Of a DNA stretch of 64,000 nt, positions 11,678 through 24,359 are shown piece after piece. Under the pieces are notes generated by a model. It made no database searches, had not been told where the DNA came from, and saw only the letters and a program-made list of their open reading frames with translations. This stretch comes from Austropuccinia psidii (Eukaryota > Basidiomycota > Pucciniomycetes > Pucciniales > Sphaerophragmiaceae). Both the position numbers and the translations under genes were made by a program. How positions within the stretch are numbered: the first letter of the stretch is position 1; every line of letters starts with the position of its first letter. The stretch covers positions 3,145,592 to 3,209,591 of the forward strand of contig JALGQZ010000007.1 of the NCBI GenBank assembly GCA_023105745.1. Direction: 5' to 3'.

Positions 11678-11693
11678 CACGGCTGGGCCCCCA
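11678..11693 (-). other. A1 primer binding site
   Basis: Two bases after the 5' LTR, the minus strand reads TGGGGGCCCAGCCGTG. It begins with TGG, as a site pairing with a tRNA CCA end would. The B1 site differs at only two of these 16 positions. I cannot name the tRNA. Confidence 0.7.
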
Positions 11694-11695
11694 AA

Positions 11696-13523
11696 TGTAA
11701 GGTGTGGATATGAAACTTTGATTAAAAATCAAGTACTTTTCCTGTCCTCAAAATTTGTATAAGGTAAAATTCAGTTAAAAATAGTATGAAATATTATTTT
11801 TAAAAGAAAACACACCGATTTTATTGTTTATAACTTTCTTAGTATAAAACAATAATATTATAAAAATTTATTGTTTTACCAACAATAAAAATTTATCCAA
11901 AAAATATTTTACAAGAGATATTTTAAGGCTACAAAAGAAATTTCTTCAAGAGCAATTTCAATTGGAATTAATTGAGCAAAGAACTGAAAGCAATTAATGA
12001 AAGAACAAAGTCTTTAAAAAGAATATTAAAGAGAAAACATGCCCAAAAGTGACCAGAGTGAATTTGGAAACAAAGTGACAAAGTTTACAGTGATGAAAGA
12101 TTCTTTAATTCACTTTTGGGGTGGTTCAGGGGTAAAAATGATTATAAGAGTTACAAACAATGATTATAATGATTTTTTCACGTGGTTAAAAGGATTAGAA
12201 TCATTTAAAAATGGTGGTTGGAATCTTTGATTGATTGGTTTAACAGTGTTTAAACTAATTAATAAAAGGAAAAGATTCTAACATGAAGAGAAAAGTGGGG
12301 CAAAGAAGACATTCTTTCATAGCCATCAATTCTCTTACTCCAAATATAAAATTTACTCTTGTCAGTCGTCAAAAACAGTCTGACAACAGAAAAGCCAATT
12401 ATGGCATCATTGAACCCTGGTTTAGACCAAAAAGGGCTGGTTTAAGCCATTTTTAGCCATTTTAGACCCTTAAATCAGCCATTACTATAGCAATACCAGG
12501 CCTAGAGCCTTCAAAACACGTCAGAATGTGTGTCAGAGGCTTATAAACCAGTTAAAACTGTTTTTACTATGATTGATTTATCTTAAGGGTAGTTTTACCC
12601 TCTTGGCAACAGCTAGAACTACCCCAGTTGGTATCAAAACCTCATCATCAATTGAGTCCACAGACCCTGCAACTCAATTCCAGGCCAAAAGTGATGAAAT
12701 TTTGTGTGAATTTTGAAATCCCACGCCTGTCAGCAAGGATTTTGGGGGTCTAGCTCCCCCTTAGAGCTGGAGTTCCTTTTCCCCCCCAAATTTAATCTTT
12801 CCAATTTATTTTTCCTTTAATTCCTCCTCATGTATTATACTTATAATTTACATATGTAATTCAATTCAATTTCACAGTACAATACAGTAATAATTGACAC
12901 CTCATATGTAAATCAAAGTTCACTTATGTAATACACGCGCACATTTTGACATTTCAATTGAATTCAATTGAAAATACTTCAATTCCTCATAACTTCTAAA
13001 CTAAACACAACACCTCAATTTTAACACAAAAATTGATGGTTAACACCACATGTGGTGTGAATTAAATTAAGGTTTTGATGATTTTCAACATTTGTATTGA
13101 AAATACTAAAAACATAATTTAAGCTTACTTAGAGTTGAGTTACAAAAATTTCACTCAGAGGTGACCCCACCTGATTTTTTATGAGGAATCCAATGGTGAA
13201 ACAATTTTTATGTGTTTATTTATTGAATAAAAAGCTATAATAATTTTAATTTAACTTTTTTCCAAATTTATTTATTTTTTCACAATTTTGTTAAAATTTC
13301 ATTTTTACTTAATTTTTTCAAGTATAAATGTAATTTTATACTTACAAAATTTAATGTATTTTTATTTTTAAATTGTAATTAATTTTTTCATTTTTAATAT
13401 AATTTTATATTTATATTTTGATTTTTATTTTAATAATATAAATAAATTTATTTTATTTATATTAATATGTTATTTTTGTATTTGTGGTCTTTTGGGTATA
13501 TGAAATTACCTCTAAGGCTCACA
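11696..13523 (-). repeat. A1 5' LTR
   Basis: The plus strand runs TGTAAGGTGTGG to GGCTCACA, 1,828 bp. This is the promoter-bearing LTR of A1, transcribing leftward. It holds a degraded form of the family A hairpin (about 12,650-12,680: TTGAGTCCACAGACCCTGCAACTCAA). The open frame at 12,039-12,230 runs antisense to the element and is not credible as a gene. Confidence 0.93.
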
Positions 13524-13528
13524 ACTCT

Positions 13529-14165
13529 TATATTATCAAAGACAAAAGATCATCCTTATTATAATCATCATTCTTGATGTGATTACTTCAATTATTTAAC
13601 TGTTTTGTTTAAATTTCTCTTAAAAACTTCAAATCCATGTAAAATAAAGATAAATTGTAATTTCCCTTAATTTGTATTGTAAATACAATTTAAATAAGTT
13701 GTATTTATATTTTTTTGGCGTAAAAGCATTCAAAATTATTATATCAAGTACTAAAAGTAGGTTACTCTTCTTATTATAATAGTTCTCTCTCTATTATTAC
13801 ATCAATAATTCTTTAATTAATACAAATAGTATTTATATTAGTTTATAGCTTTAAAAGTAGTAGTATCATTGTTATCAATTGTTTTTTATTAATAAGAAAC
13901 AATTTTTTATGCCTTTATTATTTGTTGGTAACATCAATAAAGTGCTTTTAGATATATTAATTATCTTATATTAATATATTTATTTATTCTACTATTTTTG
14001 TATAATATAAATTATATTATTATATTTATTTAATAATATAATTATTTTTATGCCATAATTATTATAATTCTTTATTATTATATTTATTTTATTTATAAGG
14101 ACATCCATAGTACAATAAGTAAAATATTAGTTATTTTTACTTATTGTTTCATAGTTAAACCTTAC
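13529..14165 (+). repeat. A0 candidate 3' LTR, second part
   Basis: This very AT-rich stretch follows the right ACTCT duplication of A1 and ends in AAACCTTACA, the same end as family A LTRs. I read it as the rest of the A0 LTR. The next base begins gag sequence of A2, suggesting that A0 had inserted into A2's gag. No gene is seen. Confidence 0.45.
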
Positions 14166-16205
14166 ATTCTGGATGGTATTCCAAACCTGTACACAGCTTT
14201 AGATGATGTAAAAAGTCATATTTCTGATAAAAATGCATCAATTTGTAACAATCTTAATACAAATAATTTAAGTCTGAGCCAAATGAATGAAACACTTATC
14301 TGTTTTGCAAACGTTTTGAGAAAAATTAAAATTTTCAATAATGAAAATTCATTTGGTAACAAAATAAATTAACAATCTTACATTATAAAAGAATTAATAG
14401 ATAAATATCCCAAATTCAATATTGATGACATAATCCAAACAAGAATAAAACAAGCCATAGATATTAACAAAGCAGATAATAAGAAAGTCCTTTATGACAT
14501 TCCAAATTCATTTACTGAAGTGAAGACATAAAAAATTTCCTTGAAAAAGTGTTTTGACGCCTCATAAGAGGAATTATGAAAGTTAAAAATGAAATTCAAT
14601 CAAGTGACTGCTGATAATACTAGACAGACAGAATTATGACAAGAATTGACACATAAAGAAGACAAGTCTAAAATTGAATCAATAAATTTAATACAAGGCT
14701 TCAAACCTGAATTCAAAAATCCCCAAAGGTGTAGCACCAGTAAAATGAATGACATTGAACAATTACTGCACACCTTACCAATAATGTCTACACCTCTAAA
14801 TCAAAACGATGGTACAAGAAATTTGAAACCACAAGTATTGGATTTAGAAAATTCACACTTAAATAATGAATTTTCCACTTCTTTCCATAACTTGTACCCA
14901 TAAAGGGGTCAAGAGCTCATGAAAGAAGTACAAAAGCTGAAGGAATGGCCTCACTTCAGCTGTGGGATAGTATTACCATATGGAGCTCATCAGAGGTATT
15001 GACAGGATTAAAGATAATTTTAAATTACCAGACAGGTTTGTAACAGCAAGATTTAACACCTTTTTTACCAGATCAGTCCATAGATGGTATATCAAATTAA
15101 TCCAAGCACATGGAAAACAAAGTTGGACTTGGGGGAACCCCCAAATTATTAACCAATGGGCTAATGATGCTTGGAGGTTTAAAGTGTAAATAGCCTTTGA
15201 ATCTTCCAAAGTTAATTTTGATAAAGACAAAGATTTACCATGGTTTTGACAACAGAAGGACAGATTAACAGCATTATATCCTGACATGTCAGAATTTATG
15301 ATTCACTGAAAAGTTCTGAGACAATGTGGAGGTGAATTAGAGCATTCTGGATAAAGCAGGACTACTTAACAATATTCATCAGAAGATATTATAAATATAT
15401 TGGAAGAAGTAACCACCAGAGCCAGAATTGGTTCTAGTAGGGTTAATGACAAAACTAGGTCTAATACACCTTGAAAAGATTATGTGGACAAAAATACCAG
15501 AGGAAATTCTAATAATATCAAATATAAATCTGAAGATGTAATTAAAAAGTGAAATATTTTCCAAAGGACCCCACATTAAGCTGATACATGTCCAAAAAGG
15601 GGGAAAATCAATGAAATTGACATTGAGAAAGAACCTGATGTTGAAAAAGAGGATGTTATTGAAAACAATTCAGATGATAAATCATCAATGTTTCCTTAAT
15701 CTTCAAAAAATACAAAATCTCAATGTCACATTTGAAATCATGGAATTTTATTCCCATTTGCCACAATTAAGTAATATTCAATTTGATTTATCAAAAATTC
15801 AAGATGCACAACTTATGAAAACAAAACCAAACAGAGGAAAATTTTATATAGCTGGTAATTCCTGTATAACAGAAGTGGTAATTGATAAAAACCCATTAAG
15901 CTTTTATTTGACGCAGGAGCCTTCTGCTCTTGTGTTGGAAAATCCTTTCTTAAGAATTGTGTACCAAATTTTGAAGATCAATTATTACCAATTGATGGCA
16001 TAAAATTCAACAGTGCAAGTAATCCAATGAAATCATTGGGAATATTTGACACTAATGTCATATTTCCACATATTAATGGAAATTTAGGATTAACTGTTCA
16101 ATTTTTTTTATTGAAAATTTCTCTAGTACCCATTGCATATTGGGAAAAGATTATTTAATCAGGTATGGAATAGATTTACATAACAATAAAGATAGATACT
16201 TTACT
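14166..16205 (+). pseudogene. A2 gag and protease remnant
   Basis: Translation matches A1 Gag from the block equivalent to DSIPELYNAINDVKKHLSDK onward, through the capsid block (14,980-15,189: MELIRGIDRIKDNFKLPDR) and the knuckle region (stop-bearing, about 15,550-15,610) to the protease. The protease site is GAC GCA GGA GCC (15,910-15,921), that is DAGA, followed by FCSCVG as in A1. At least ten stops and several frame shifts are present. Several are W to TGA or Q to TAA changes, but not all are C-to-T or G-to-A. Residual open pieces are 14,646-14,903, 14,980-15,189 and 15,611-16,003. Confidence 0.85.
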
Positions 16206-17905
16206 ATTGGGGACAATAAGCTTAAAACATTTGGCTTCTTACCTTTTAAGAGATAAATTACAGTAAATAAAGCATCACAAGTCAGATTAAAGCTAGAAAA
16301 ATGCAAGTCTGAACAGTTGAAAGAAGCTTAAATAATTCTCCATCTTACTTATAAACAAGAAAGTGAAATTTCTTCCCTTTTATATGACCACAAGGAAGTC
16401 TTTGCATTAGATAAAGAGCCACTAGGGGAAATTGTTGTTTATGAAGTGTTCTTTATTCTCATTATTGAAAGACATTACCCACCATTTTTGAGAAGACCTG
16501 CATATCCAGCAAGCCCAAAATAAAGGGAAGCACTGGAACTACATGCTAAGGAACTTCCAGGCCTGGGGGTAATGAAAAGGGTTGGCCATAATGAGGAAGT
16601 AGAAAAAACTGCACCAGTAATAGTGGCATGGCATAATGGAAAATCCAGAATGGTTGGAGACTTTAGATCTCTGAACACTTACACTATCCCAGACAGGTAC
16701 CCAATACCAAAGATCCAAATTTCCCCCACCCAAATATCTCAAGCAGTGTACATAAGTATTATGGATGCCCTTTAAGAATTTCATCAAAATGTAGTGACAC
16801 TACAAGAAGGAAAATACTTGAGAATTAGTGTTCATTGTAGGGTGTATGAATATTTGAGAATGCCTCTTGGTGTAAAAAATGAACGTTCACACTTTCAAAG
16901 GATGATTAATGAAATCTTCCCTGAAGAACTTTCAGAAGGATGGTTAATCATTTACATTCATGAAATTATTGTCTGTTCCAAGACTTGGAAGGAACATATA
17001 TACAGATTATCCAGAGTTTTTTGAAAAATTCAATCTGTAAACATGCAAATTTCTTCAAAGAAATTTCATTTTGGATTTAAAGATCTCAAAGCCCTGGGAC
17101 ATGTAGTATCTGGTATATCCCTTGTAATTGACAAAAGAAAGGTTTCAGCAGTATTACTGAAGCCTATTCCTCAAAACAAAAAAGAAGTTCAGTAAGTTTT
17201 GGGTTTTTCAGGATATTACAGGCAGAACATTAAAGATTTTGCATCCATAGCAAGACCTCTCTATAAATTGTGTGACAAAGACACAGTATTTGAAATGCCT
17301 GTTGACAAGATCAAAGCCTTTTGTCTTTGAGACAACCTTTGACCACTTCTCCACTTTTAATGATGCCATATTTTAAGCTCCCCTTCAAGTTTTATATTTA
17401 TTCATTAGGAGATGGGCTTGGTGCTGCACTTCATGAAGTCCATATTTTAAATTAAAAACCTTTAGAAGGACCAATATGCTTCATATCAGGCAGATAGAAC
17501 CAACTGAAGACAGATATGGGGCAAGTCAAATGGAGTGTTTATGCCTTTTCTGGGCCTTAGAAAAACTTCATTACTTTCTGGAAGAATGTGCTTTTTAGTT
17601 GATAACAGATTGTACCGCTGTTAAATCACTTTTAAAAATGAAAAAACCTAACAGGCACATGCTCAGATGGAAAATAGCCATACAATAGTATAGAGTGAAT
17701 TTGACCATTTTGTACAAGGATGGCAATATTAAAAAAAATGAAGATGGACTAAGCAGATGGCCATTACCAAATAACATTGATAATTCTGCTTTTGTACAAG
17801 AAGAATCTTCCCCATAGATCCCAATAAAATCAATCAGTGTTACAGACCTGAAAACCACATTCTTTGAGGAGGTAAGGAACAGTTATTCTCAAGAGGAGAA
17901 TTGTA
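16206..17905 (+). pseudogene. A2 reverse transcriptase and RNase H remnant
   Basis: The frame resumes at IGDNK and follows A1 through [21 protein letters not shown] and [10 protein letters not shown] are readable. The catalytic box reads YIHE (16,953-16,964), so both aspartates are lost. RNase H follows, with a frame break near 17,320-17,420 and [13 protein letters not shown] near 17,605-17,645. Open pieces are 16,572-16,775 and 16,794-17,024. The copy cannot encode an active enzyme. Confidence 0.87.
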
Positions 17906-19111
17906 GCATCCTTTGCCAATTACTTAACAAAGACTCCAAACATAGCTCCTTGATACATAACTTAGATGAAATATGGAAGAAATCATATGATGAAGGAAGA
18001 TTTCATTTACTGGATGGCACAATCTACCATAGGACCAAACACACATTTTTAATGACAGTTGTGGACAGATACTTAATCAATATTGCACTGGAAGAGTGCC
18101 AAGACCGCCCATTCTCAGGACACCTGTCTGAGGACAGAACAAGGCAGAAAGTCAAAACCTGTATATGGTTTCCAATGTGGAAAAAAGATGTTTCAGAGTA
18201 TTTCAAAACCTGTGACAGATGTCAAAAGACAAATAAATCCACTTGCAAAAGACTTGGACATATGATCAAAATCAAAGAACCCCACAGACATTGGGAAATT
18301 GTCCATATGGATTGGGTAACTGGCCTACCACCAGGAGGTGATAGAAGGCATAGTGCATGCCTAGTGATTGTTGATAGGTTCAGGAATACCCCAACTGTTT
18401 TGCCATGTCACATGGATACAGTTCTTCTGATATGGAATTGAGTAATATCATGGACTGGCATATTCACAAACATAATTAAGCACAGGGATTGCAAATTGAC
18501 CTCAGCACTGTGGAAAAACCTTCACCAATTTTTTGGAACAAATTTATTGTTCTCTACAGCTTACCACACACAAACTGATGGTCTAGCTGAAAGAATGATC
18601 CAAACTTTGGAAGATATGGTCAGAAGAGTTTGTGCATATGACCTAGAATTTGAAGATTGTGATGGATTCACCCATGATTGGTGTACCCTTTTACCTTCAC
18701 TGGGAATATAAAACATTAATTCATGCCAGTACCAATCAGACTCCTGCTATTCTAGAAAAAGGATGGAATCCCAAATTACCCCAAAATTCCTTGAGGAAAG
18801 ATTTAGATGAGATAAATCCCACAGCTGGTAGTTTCAAAGGGATTCTGTAAAAAGCTATAAAACATGCAGTAAGATGCATAGAAGACTCATTTTCATATGC
18901 CAAACAAAAATGGGACAAATAACATGCCACTCCAGACTTCAAAGTAAGAAATTTGTACCTTGTATCTACCACTAACTTCAATAAAATCAAAGGGAATATG
19001 AATCTCAAAGACTCCTTTGAAGGACCTTTGTTTTATCAAGGCCCTCCATGGAGAAAATACTTTTTAAGTAAAATTATCTGAGGAACTTAGTAATAAGCAT
19101 CCTACATTTAC
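17906..19111 (+). pseudogene. A2 integrase remnant (up to the nested LTR)
   Basis: The zinc finger (HTFLMTVVDRYLIN, GHLSEDR, KTCDRCQK) and the first Asp (MDWVTGLPPGGDR) sit in the open stretch 17,950-18,441. The second Asp block has changed (the A1 SDRDPKF region reads KHRDCKL). [14 protein letters not shown] follows at 18,555-18,600. The chromodomain tail is cut at 19,107-19,111 (TTTAC) by the nested LTR and continues at 20,919. Confidence 0.86.
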
Positions 19112-20918
19112 TGTGAGCCTTAGAGGTACTTTCATATACCCAAAAGACTACAAATAACAAAATAAGATATAAATATAAATAAAAGAAATTTATTTATATT
19201 ATCAAAATAAAAAAATTAAAATATAAATAGAAATTTATATACAAAAATAAAAATTCAATTATAATTTAAAATGAAAATTACATTAAATTTTAAAATTGTG
19301 AAATTGCCTTTTTACTTGAAAAAATTAAGTAATAATGAATTTTTAATACAATTAGTGAAATTAAAATATTTTTGGTAAAACGTTACATAAAATATATTAT
19401 AAATTTTTATCCAATAAATAAGCTTAAGAAAATTACTTCACCATTGGATTCCTCATAAAAAATCAGGTGGGGTCACCTCTGAGTGAAATTCTTGTAACTC
19501 AACTCTAAAGAAGCTTAAATTAAGTTTTTAGTATTTTCTGTGCAAAAGTTGAAAATACTCAAAACTTTAACTTAATTCACACCACATGCCGTGTTAACCA
19601 TCAATTTTTGTGCCAAAACTGAGGTGTTGTGTGTAGCTTAGAAGTTATGAGCAATTGAAGTATTTTCAATTGAAATGTCAAAATGTGTGCATGTATTACA
19701 TAGGTCAACTGTACTATACATATGAGGTATCAACTATTAAAGTTGTGTACTGTAAAACTCAATTGAATTGTATGTGTAAACTACAAGTGTATTACATGAT
19801 GAGGAATTAAAAGAAAAAATAAATTGGAAAGATTAATTCTGGGGGGAAAAGGTACTCTAGCTCCAAGGGGGAACCAGACCCCCAAAGTCCTTGCTGAAAG
19901 GCGTGTGATGCCAAAATCCACACAAAGGTTCATCACTTTTGGCCTGGAATTGAGTCACAGGGTCTGTGACTCAATTGATGATGAGGTTGTGATACCAACC
20001 AGGGCAGTTTTAACTGTTGCCCAGAGGGTAACACTACCCTTAAGTTAAAACAATCTTAGTAAAAATAGTTTTAACTGGTTTTTACATCTCCTAAACACAT
20101 TCTGACGTGTTTTGAAGGCTCTAGAACAGGTATTACTATAGTAATGGCTGATTTAAGGGTCTAAAATGGCTAAAGCCAGCCCTTTTTGGTGTAAAACAGG
20201 GTTCAATGATGCCATAATTGAATTCTCTGTTGTCAGAGTGATTTACACGACTGGAAAGAGTAAGTTTTACCTTTTTAGTGAGAAAATTTACTGCTGTAAA
20301 AGAATGTCTTCTTTGCCCCACTTGTCTCTTCATGTTAGAATCTTTTCCTTTTATAAGTAGTCTAAACACTGTGAAACCAATCAATAAGAAATTCCAACCA
20401 CCCTTCTTAAAGAATTTTAAAGCTTTTAACCTGGTGAAAAAAATTATTATAATCATTGTTTGTAACTCTTATTATCATTTTTAGCCTTGAACCACCCCAT
20501 AAGTTAATTAAAGTATCTTTCATCACTTTTAACTTTGTCACTTTGTTTCCAAGTTCACTCTGGTCACTTTTGGGTGTGTTTTCTCTTTAGTAATATTTTG
20601 AAAGACTTGGTTCTTTAATCAATTGCTTTCAGTTCTTTGCTCAATTAATTCCAATTGAAATTGCTCTTGAAGAAATTTCTTTTGTAGCCTTGAATATCCA
20701 TTGTAGAGTGTTTTTGGATACATTTTTATTGTTGGTAAAACAATAAATCTTTATAATATTATTGTTTTACACTGATAAAGTTAAAAAAATAGAATTGGAA
20801 TATTTTCTTGTAAAAATACTATTTCATACTATTTTTAAATTATATTTTACCTTATACAAATCTTGAGGACAGGAAAAGTACTTGATTTTTAATCAAAGTT
20901 TCATATCCACACCTTACA
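19112..20918 (+). repeat. Solo family A LTR inside A2 pol
   Basis: The sequence TGTGAGCC to CCTTACA, 1,807 bp, is a complete family A LTR on the plus strand. It is flanked by TTTAC (19,107-19,111 and 20,919-20,923) and interrupts the A2 integrase tail between PTFT and the KPY block. No internal region is present, so LTR-LTR recombination removed a full element. It keeps a perfect 13-bp hairpin at 19,948-19,976. Confidence 0.92.
19948..19976. promoter_or_regulatory. Perfect hairpin with paired TGASTCA motifs in A LTR
   Basis: AATTGAGTCACAG, a GGT loop, then CTGTGACTCAATT form a perfect 13-bp inverted repeat. Each arm contains TGAGTCA/TGACTCA, the core bound by Gcn4/AP-1-type bZIP factors. The same hairpin is perfect in the A2 LTR (21,953-21,981) and degraded in A1 and A3. 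Confidence 0.6.
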
Positions 20919-21211
20919 TTTACAATAAGCTGATAAAGCCATATCAATCTAGTAATGCTGAAAGATTTCCCTTGAGGAATGAAGCTCCCCAGCACATACC
21001 TCCTGTTGAATAATCTGGTAAAAGCAATATTACCAAAGTTCTCAAAGAAAAAAGTTGAGAACTAAGAAAGTAAGGGAATACCTTCTCAGGTACAGTGACC
21101 CAACTTGTGAAGATGAATGGTTGGCAGAAAAAGACTTACCTGAAGCTACCAAAATTCTCAGAAGGTTAAGACACACTAGGAATAACAATAATACAAAGTA
21201 AGATTATTTAT
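20919..21211 (+). pseudogene. A2 integrase C-terminus and chromodomain, after the nested LTR
   Basis: This resumes the GPF-to-chromodomain tail: KPYQSSNAERFPLRN-like, then YLLRYSDPTCEDEWLAEKD and LRRLRHTRNNN. A 1-nt loss near 20,930 shifts the frame relative to A1. It runs into the PPT at 21,212. Confidence 0.83.
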
Positions 21212-21225
21212 TTAGGGGGAGGAAA

Positions 21226-22896
21226 TGTGAGGCTTAGAGGTATTTTGATATATCCAAAATCCCACAAAGAATGGAAAATGATATAATTATAAATAAAATA
21301 AGTTTATTTATACTATAAGAAACAAATATTCAGATATAAATATACAATTTAAATGTAAAATTGAACATTTGCTTATAATTCAAAAATAAAATCACTTTGA
21401 AATTTGTAATCTTTAAAACACCTTTTTACTTGAAAAAATGAAGTAAAAATGAATTTTCAACAAAAATATCAAAATAAAAATTATTATAAGTTTTATACAA
21501 TAAATAAAAATATGAAAATTATATTAACACTGTATTCCTCATAAAAAATAAGGGAGGGTCACCTCTGGGTAAAATTTGTGTAAATCAACTTCAAATAAGC
21601 TTAAATTAAGTTTTTAGTATGTTATGTAAAGAATTGAAAATACTCAAAACCTGGATATATTTCACACTAATTGAAATGTCAAAGTGTGTGCATGTGCATG
21701 TATTAAATAAGTCAGCTTTGGTTTAAATATGAATTATCAATAATTCCAGTTGTGTACTGTAAAAACTCAAATGAATTACATATATAAATTACAAGTATAG
21801 AAAATTATGAGGAATTAAAGAAAACATAACTTGGAAAGATTAATTCTGGGGGGGAAGGAATCTTGGCTCCAAGAGTGCCATACTCCCCAGATTCCTTGCT
21901 TATAGGCGTGGGATGTCAAAATTCACACAAACATTCATCACTTTTGCCCTGGAATTGAGTCACAGGGTCTGTGACTCAATTGCTGATGAGGTTTTGATAC
22001 CTACCAGGGCAGTTTTACCTATTCCCAAGAGGGTAAAACTATGCTTAATTGGAAAAAATCTTAGTAAAAAAGGTTTTGACTGGTTTTGATGTCTCTTACA
22101 CATATTTTGACATGTTTCAAAGGCTTTAAACCAGGTATTACTATTGAAATGGCTGATTTAAGTGTCTAAAATGGCTAAAACAAGCCCTTTTTTGGTCTAA
22201 ACAATAGTTCAATGATTCCATAATTGGCTTCTCTGCTGTCATAGTGCTTTCCATTACTGACAAGAGTAAACTTTACTTTTTGAGTAAGAAGATCTGTAGC
22301 TATAAAAGAATGTCTTTTTTGCCCCACTCTTCTCTTCATTTTATAATCTTTTCCTTTTGTATTTTTTTGGAAAACTTTCAAACCAACCAATAAAAAATTC
22401 CAAGAACCTTTCCTAAATCATTTTAAACCTTTCAGCCACATGAAAAAATCATTATACTCATTTTTGGAACTTTTATACTTGTTTTTACCCTTGAACCACC
22501 CCATAAGTGAATTAAAGCATCTTTAATTACTGTTAGCTTTGTCACTTTGTTTCCAAATTCACTCTAGGTAATTTGGGGTGTGTGTTTTCTCTTCAATGGT
22601 CTTTTTAAGGACATTTTTCTTATATTAATTAACTGCAGTCCTTTGCTCAATTAATTCCAAGTGAAATTGCTTGTGAAGGAATTTCTTTTTTTAGCCTTGA
22701 ATATCTCTTGTACAGTTTTTTTGCATAAATGTTTACTGTTGGTAAAGCAATAAATACTTATATTATTATTTTGCATACTTTTAAACCTTAAAATAATAAA
22801 TTAGGCCTGTTTTTCTTTTAAAAATCTTGAATATTAATATTCTTAATCATATTGTACCTTATACAAATTTTGAGGACAGGAAAACTATTTGATTTT
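21226..22896 (+). repeat. A2 3' LTR, first part
   Basis: It starts TGTGAGGCTTAG directly after the PPT and aligns along its length with the solo A LTR, with more differences. B1 inserted near its end at ATTTT, and the last 29 bp of the LTR lie at 32,570-32,598. A perfect TGASTCA hairpin is at 21,953-21,981. Antisense open frames in it are not gene-like. Confidence 0.88.
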
Positions 22897-24336
22897 TGTC
22901 AGGCTGAGTCTATGATAAAGGTGTATATGAGTATTTACAAGCTTTAACTATGACTGTGACATGGTAAAAATGGTTTTAAAAGATGATAAGATTGATAATA
23001 ATTGATTTAATTTAAGATTTAAAGGGCTTTACTATAGAGATATAGTGGTGGTGAGCGCTGTTGAAAGCCCTGGGTGCAGCTTTACCTGTTGGATTACAAT
23101 AATAAAGACTACAATACTTTAAATTAAGAGTATACCTGATTATTTAACCAAGAGTAAAACTGTTTTTGACAGTTTACTACGTAGGTTATTCAAGAGCAGG
23201 ATGAGGAGAGGATTTTGGCTGTGAAAAGCCCTCCTTTTATCCTGAAATTGGGGTGGAAAGGCTGCTAGACCTTTCCACGTAGAGGAAGTGAAGATTTTTC
23301 ACTCTCTATGACAGGCTTGTGGTTTGCAAACAGCCTGTATACCATGTATTGGGCTCAGATGTGGTTTTGAAACCACATCTGGGCAGTTTTCACCAATACA
23401 GGGTGAAAATTTTCATCTGGGGACCTCACAGCCTGATTCTGACATGTATGACGCGTAGAATGCTGTACAGAAACTGTATGGGACCCCAGTATTGACTTAA
23501 ATACAAGGTATTGAAGTAAAAACATACTTCTTTGTCTATTTGTCACCTCATATTCATGGTTATGGGATATTATCCGATGGTAAGGCTGTATATGACAGCA
23601 GGTGGGATTTTGACCTTAAAATGGTCATACCTCTGTCAGTTTTTGAGATATCAAGCTCAAAGTTGGTTCATTGAACAGCTCTATATGAGCTCTACACAAT
23701 GGTACCCAACTTGACATGGTTATCATTAAATATGACAAAGTTATCCCATGTACAAGTATTTTTGTACATTGGCGTGGTTTGGGCAAAAAGCTGTATTGAG
23801 CTTGTTTGGCCAATAACTTCTGTTGTAGTTAAGTTATGAGGAAATGGATGGCACCATCAGATAGCCCTGATTGTGCTCTTTCCAAAAAGACCCCACTTTA
23901 AGTATCTCACACTAAAACTGTAAAAGTTAGATGAGAGGTGAATGTTTTGTTCACCCTTATTTGGTCTGAATTTGACCATAACTCAAGTAATACTGGTGCT
24001 AGCTCAGTTTGGCTGGTACCATTGGATAGCCCTGGCTTAGAGCTTCATTTTGAATACCCATTTGATGGGGTTAAGCCTCTCCTTCTAGATTTTAGATGAG
24101 AGGTGAAAATTAAGGTTTATGCCCAGCAATAACTTTGAGCAGGAATAACTTTGTTGTTTCTTGTCCTATGGTGATGGGACTTATATTTTCAGGAAGAGGT
24201 GAGTTTCCTCTTTCTTTTGATACCTTTTGAGCTAATTTGGCTCAGCTCCATGTTTTGGTGGTATTTTGGCTATACCATTGGTTTATGGTATTTTGGCTGT
24301 CATGCTTGTGCTCTGGTTTTGAGTCACAGGCTGACA
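22897..24336 (-). repeat. B1 3' LTR
   Basis: The plus strand runs TGTCAGGCTGAG to CAGGCTGACA, 1,440 bp, abutting the PPT. It is nearly identical to the 5' LTR except for 28 bp near 23,950 missing from the latter. A TATA-like ATAAAAGG lies on the minus strand at 23,240-23,233. Confidence 0.94.
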
Positions 24337-24350
24337 TACCCTCCCATTAA
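24337..24350 (-). other. B1 polypurine tract
   Basis: On the minus strand TTAATGGGAGGGTA directly precedes TGTCAGCCTG of the 3' LTR. This is the expected start of plus-strand DNA synthesis. Confidence 0.85.
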
Positions 24351-24359
24351 AAAGGATCA

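Larger units (their letters stand above)
3381..13523 (-). mobile_element. A1: full-length Ty3/Gypsy chromovirus LTR retrotransposon
   Basis: This is a complete minus-strand insertion of 10,143 bp. The long LTRs (3381-5272 and 11,696-13,523) have TGT...ACA ends and are flanked by the 5-bp duplication ACTCT (3376-3380 and 13,524-13,528). Reading on the minus strand, the order is 5' LTR, PBS (11,693-11,678), a leader with a predicted intron, ORF1, gag-protease-RT-RNase H-integrase-chromodomain, PPT (5288-5273) and 3' LTR. The order RT, RNase H, IN places it in Ty3/Gypsy, and the C-terminal chromodomain marks a chromovirus. Gag-pol is one frame with four stops, so the copy is structurally complete but coding-dead. 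It is inserted inside the presumed LTR of A0. Confidence 0.93.
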
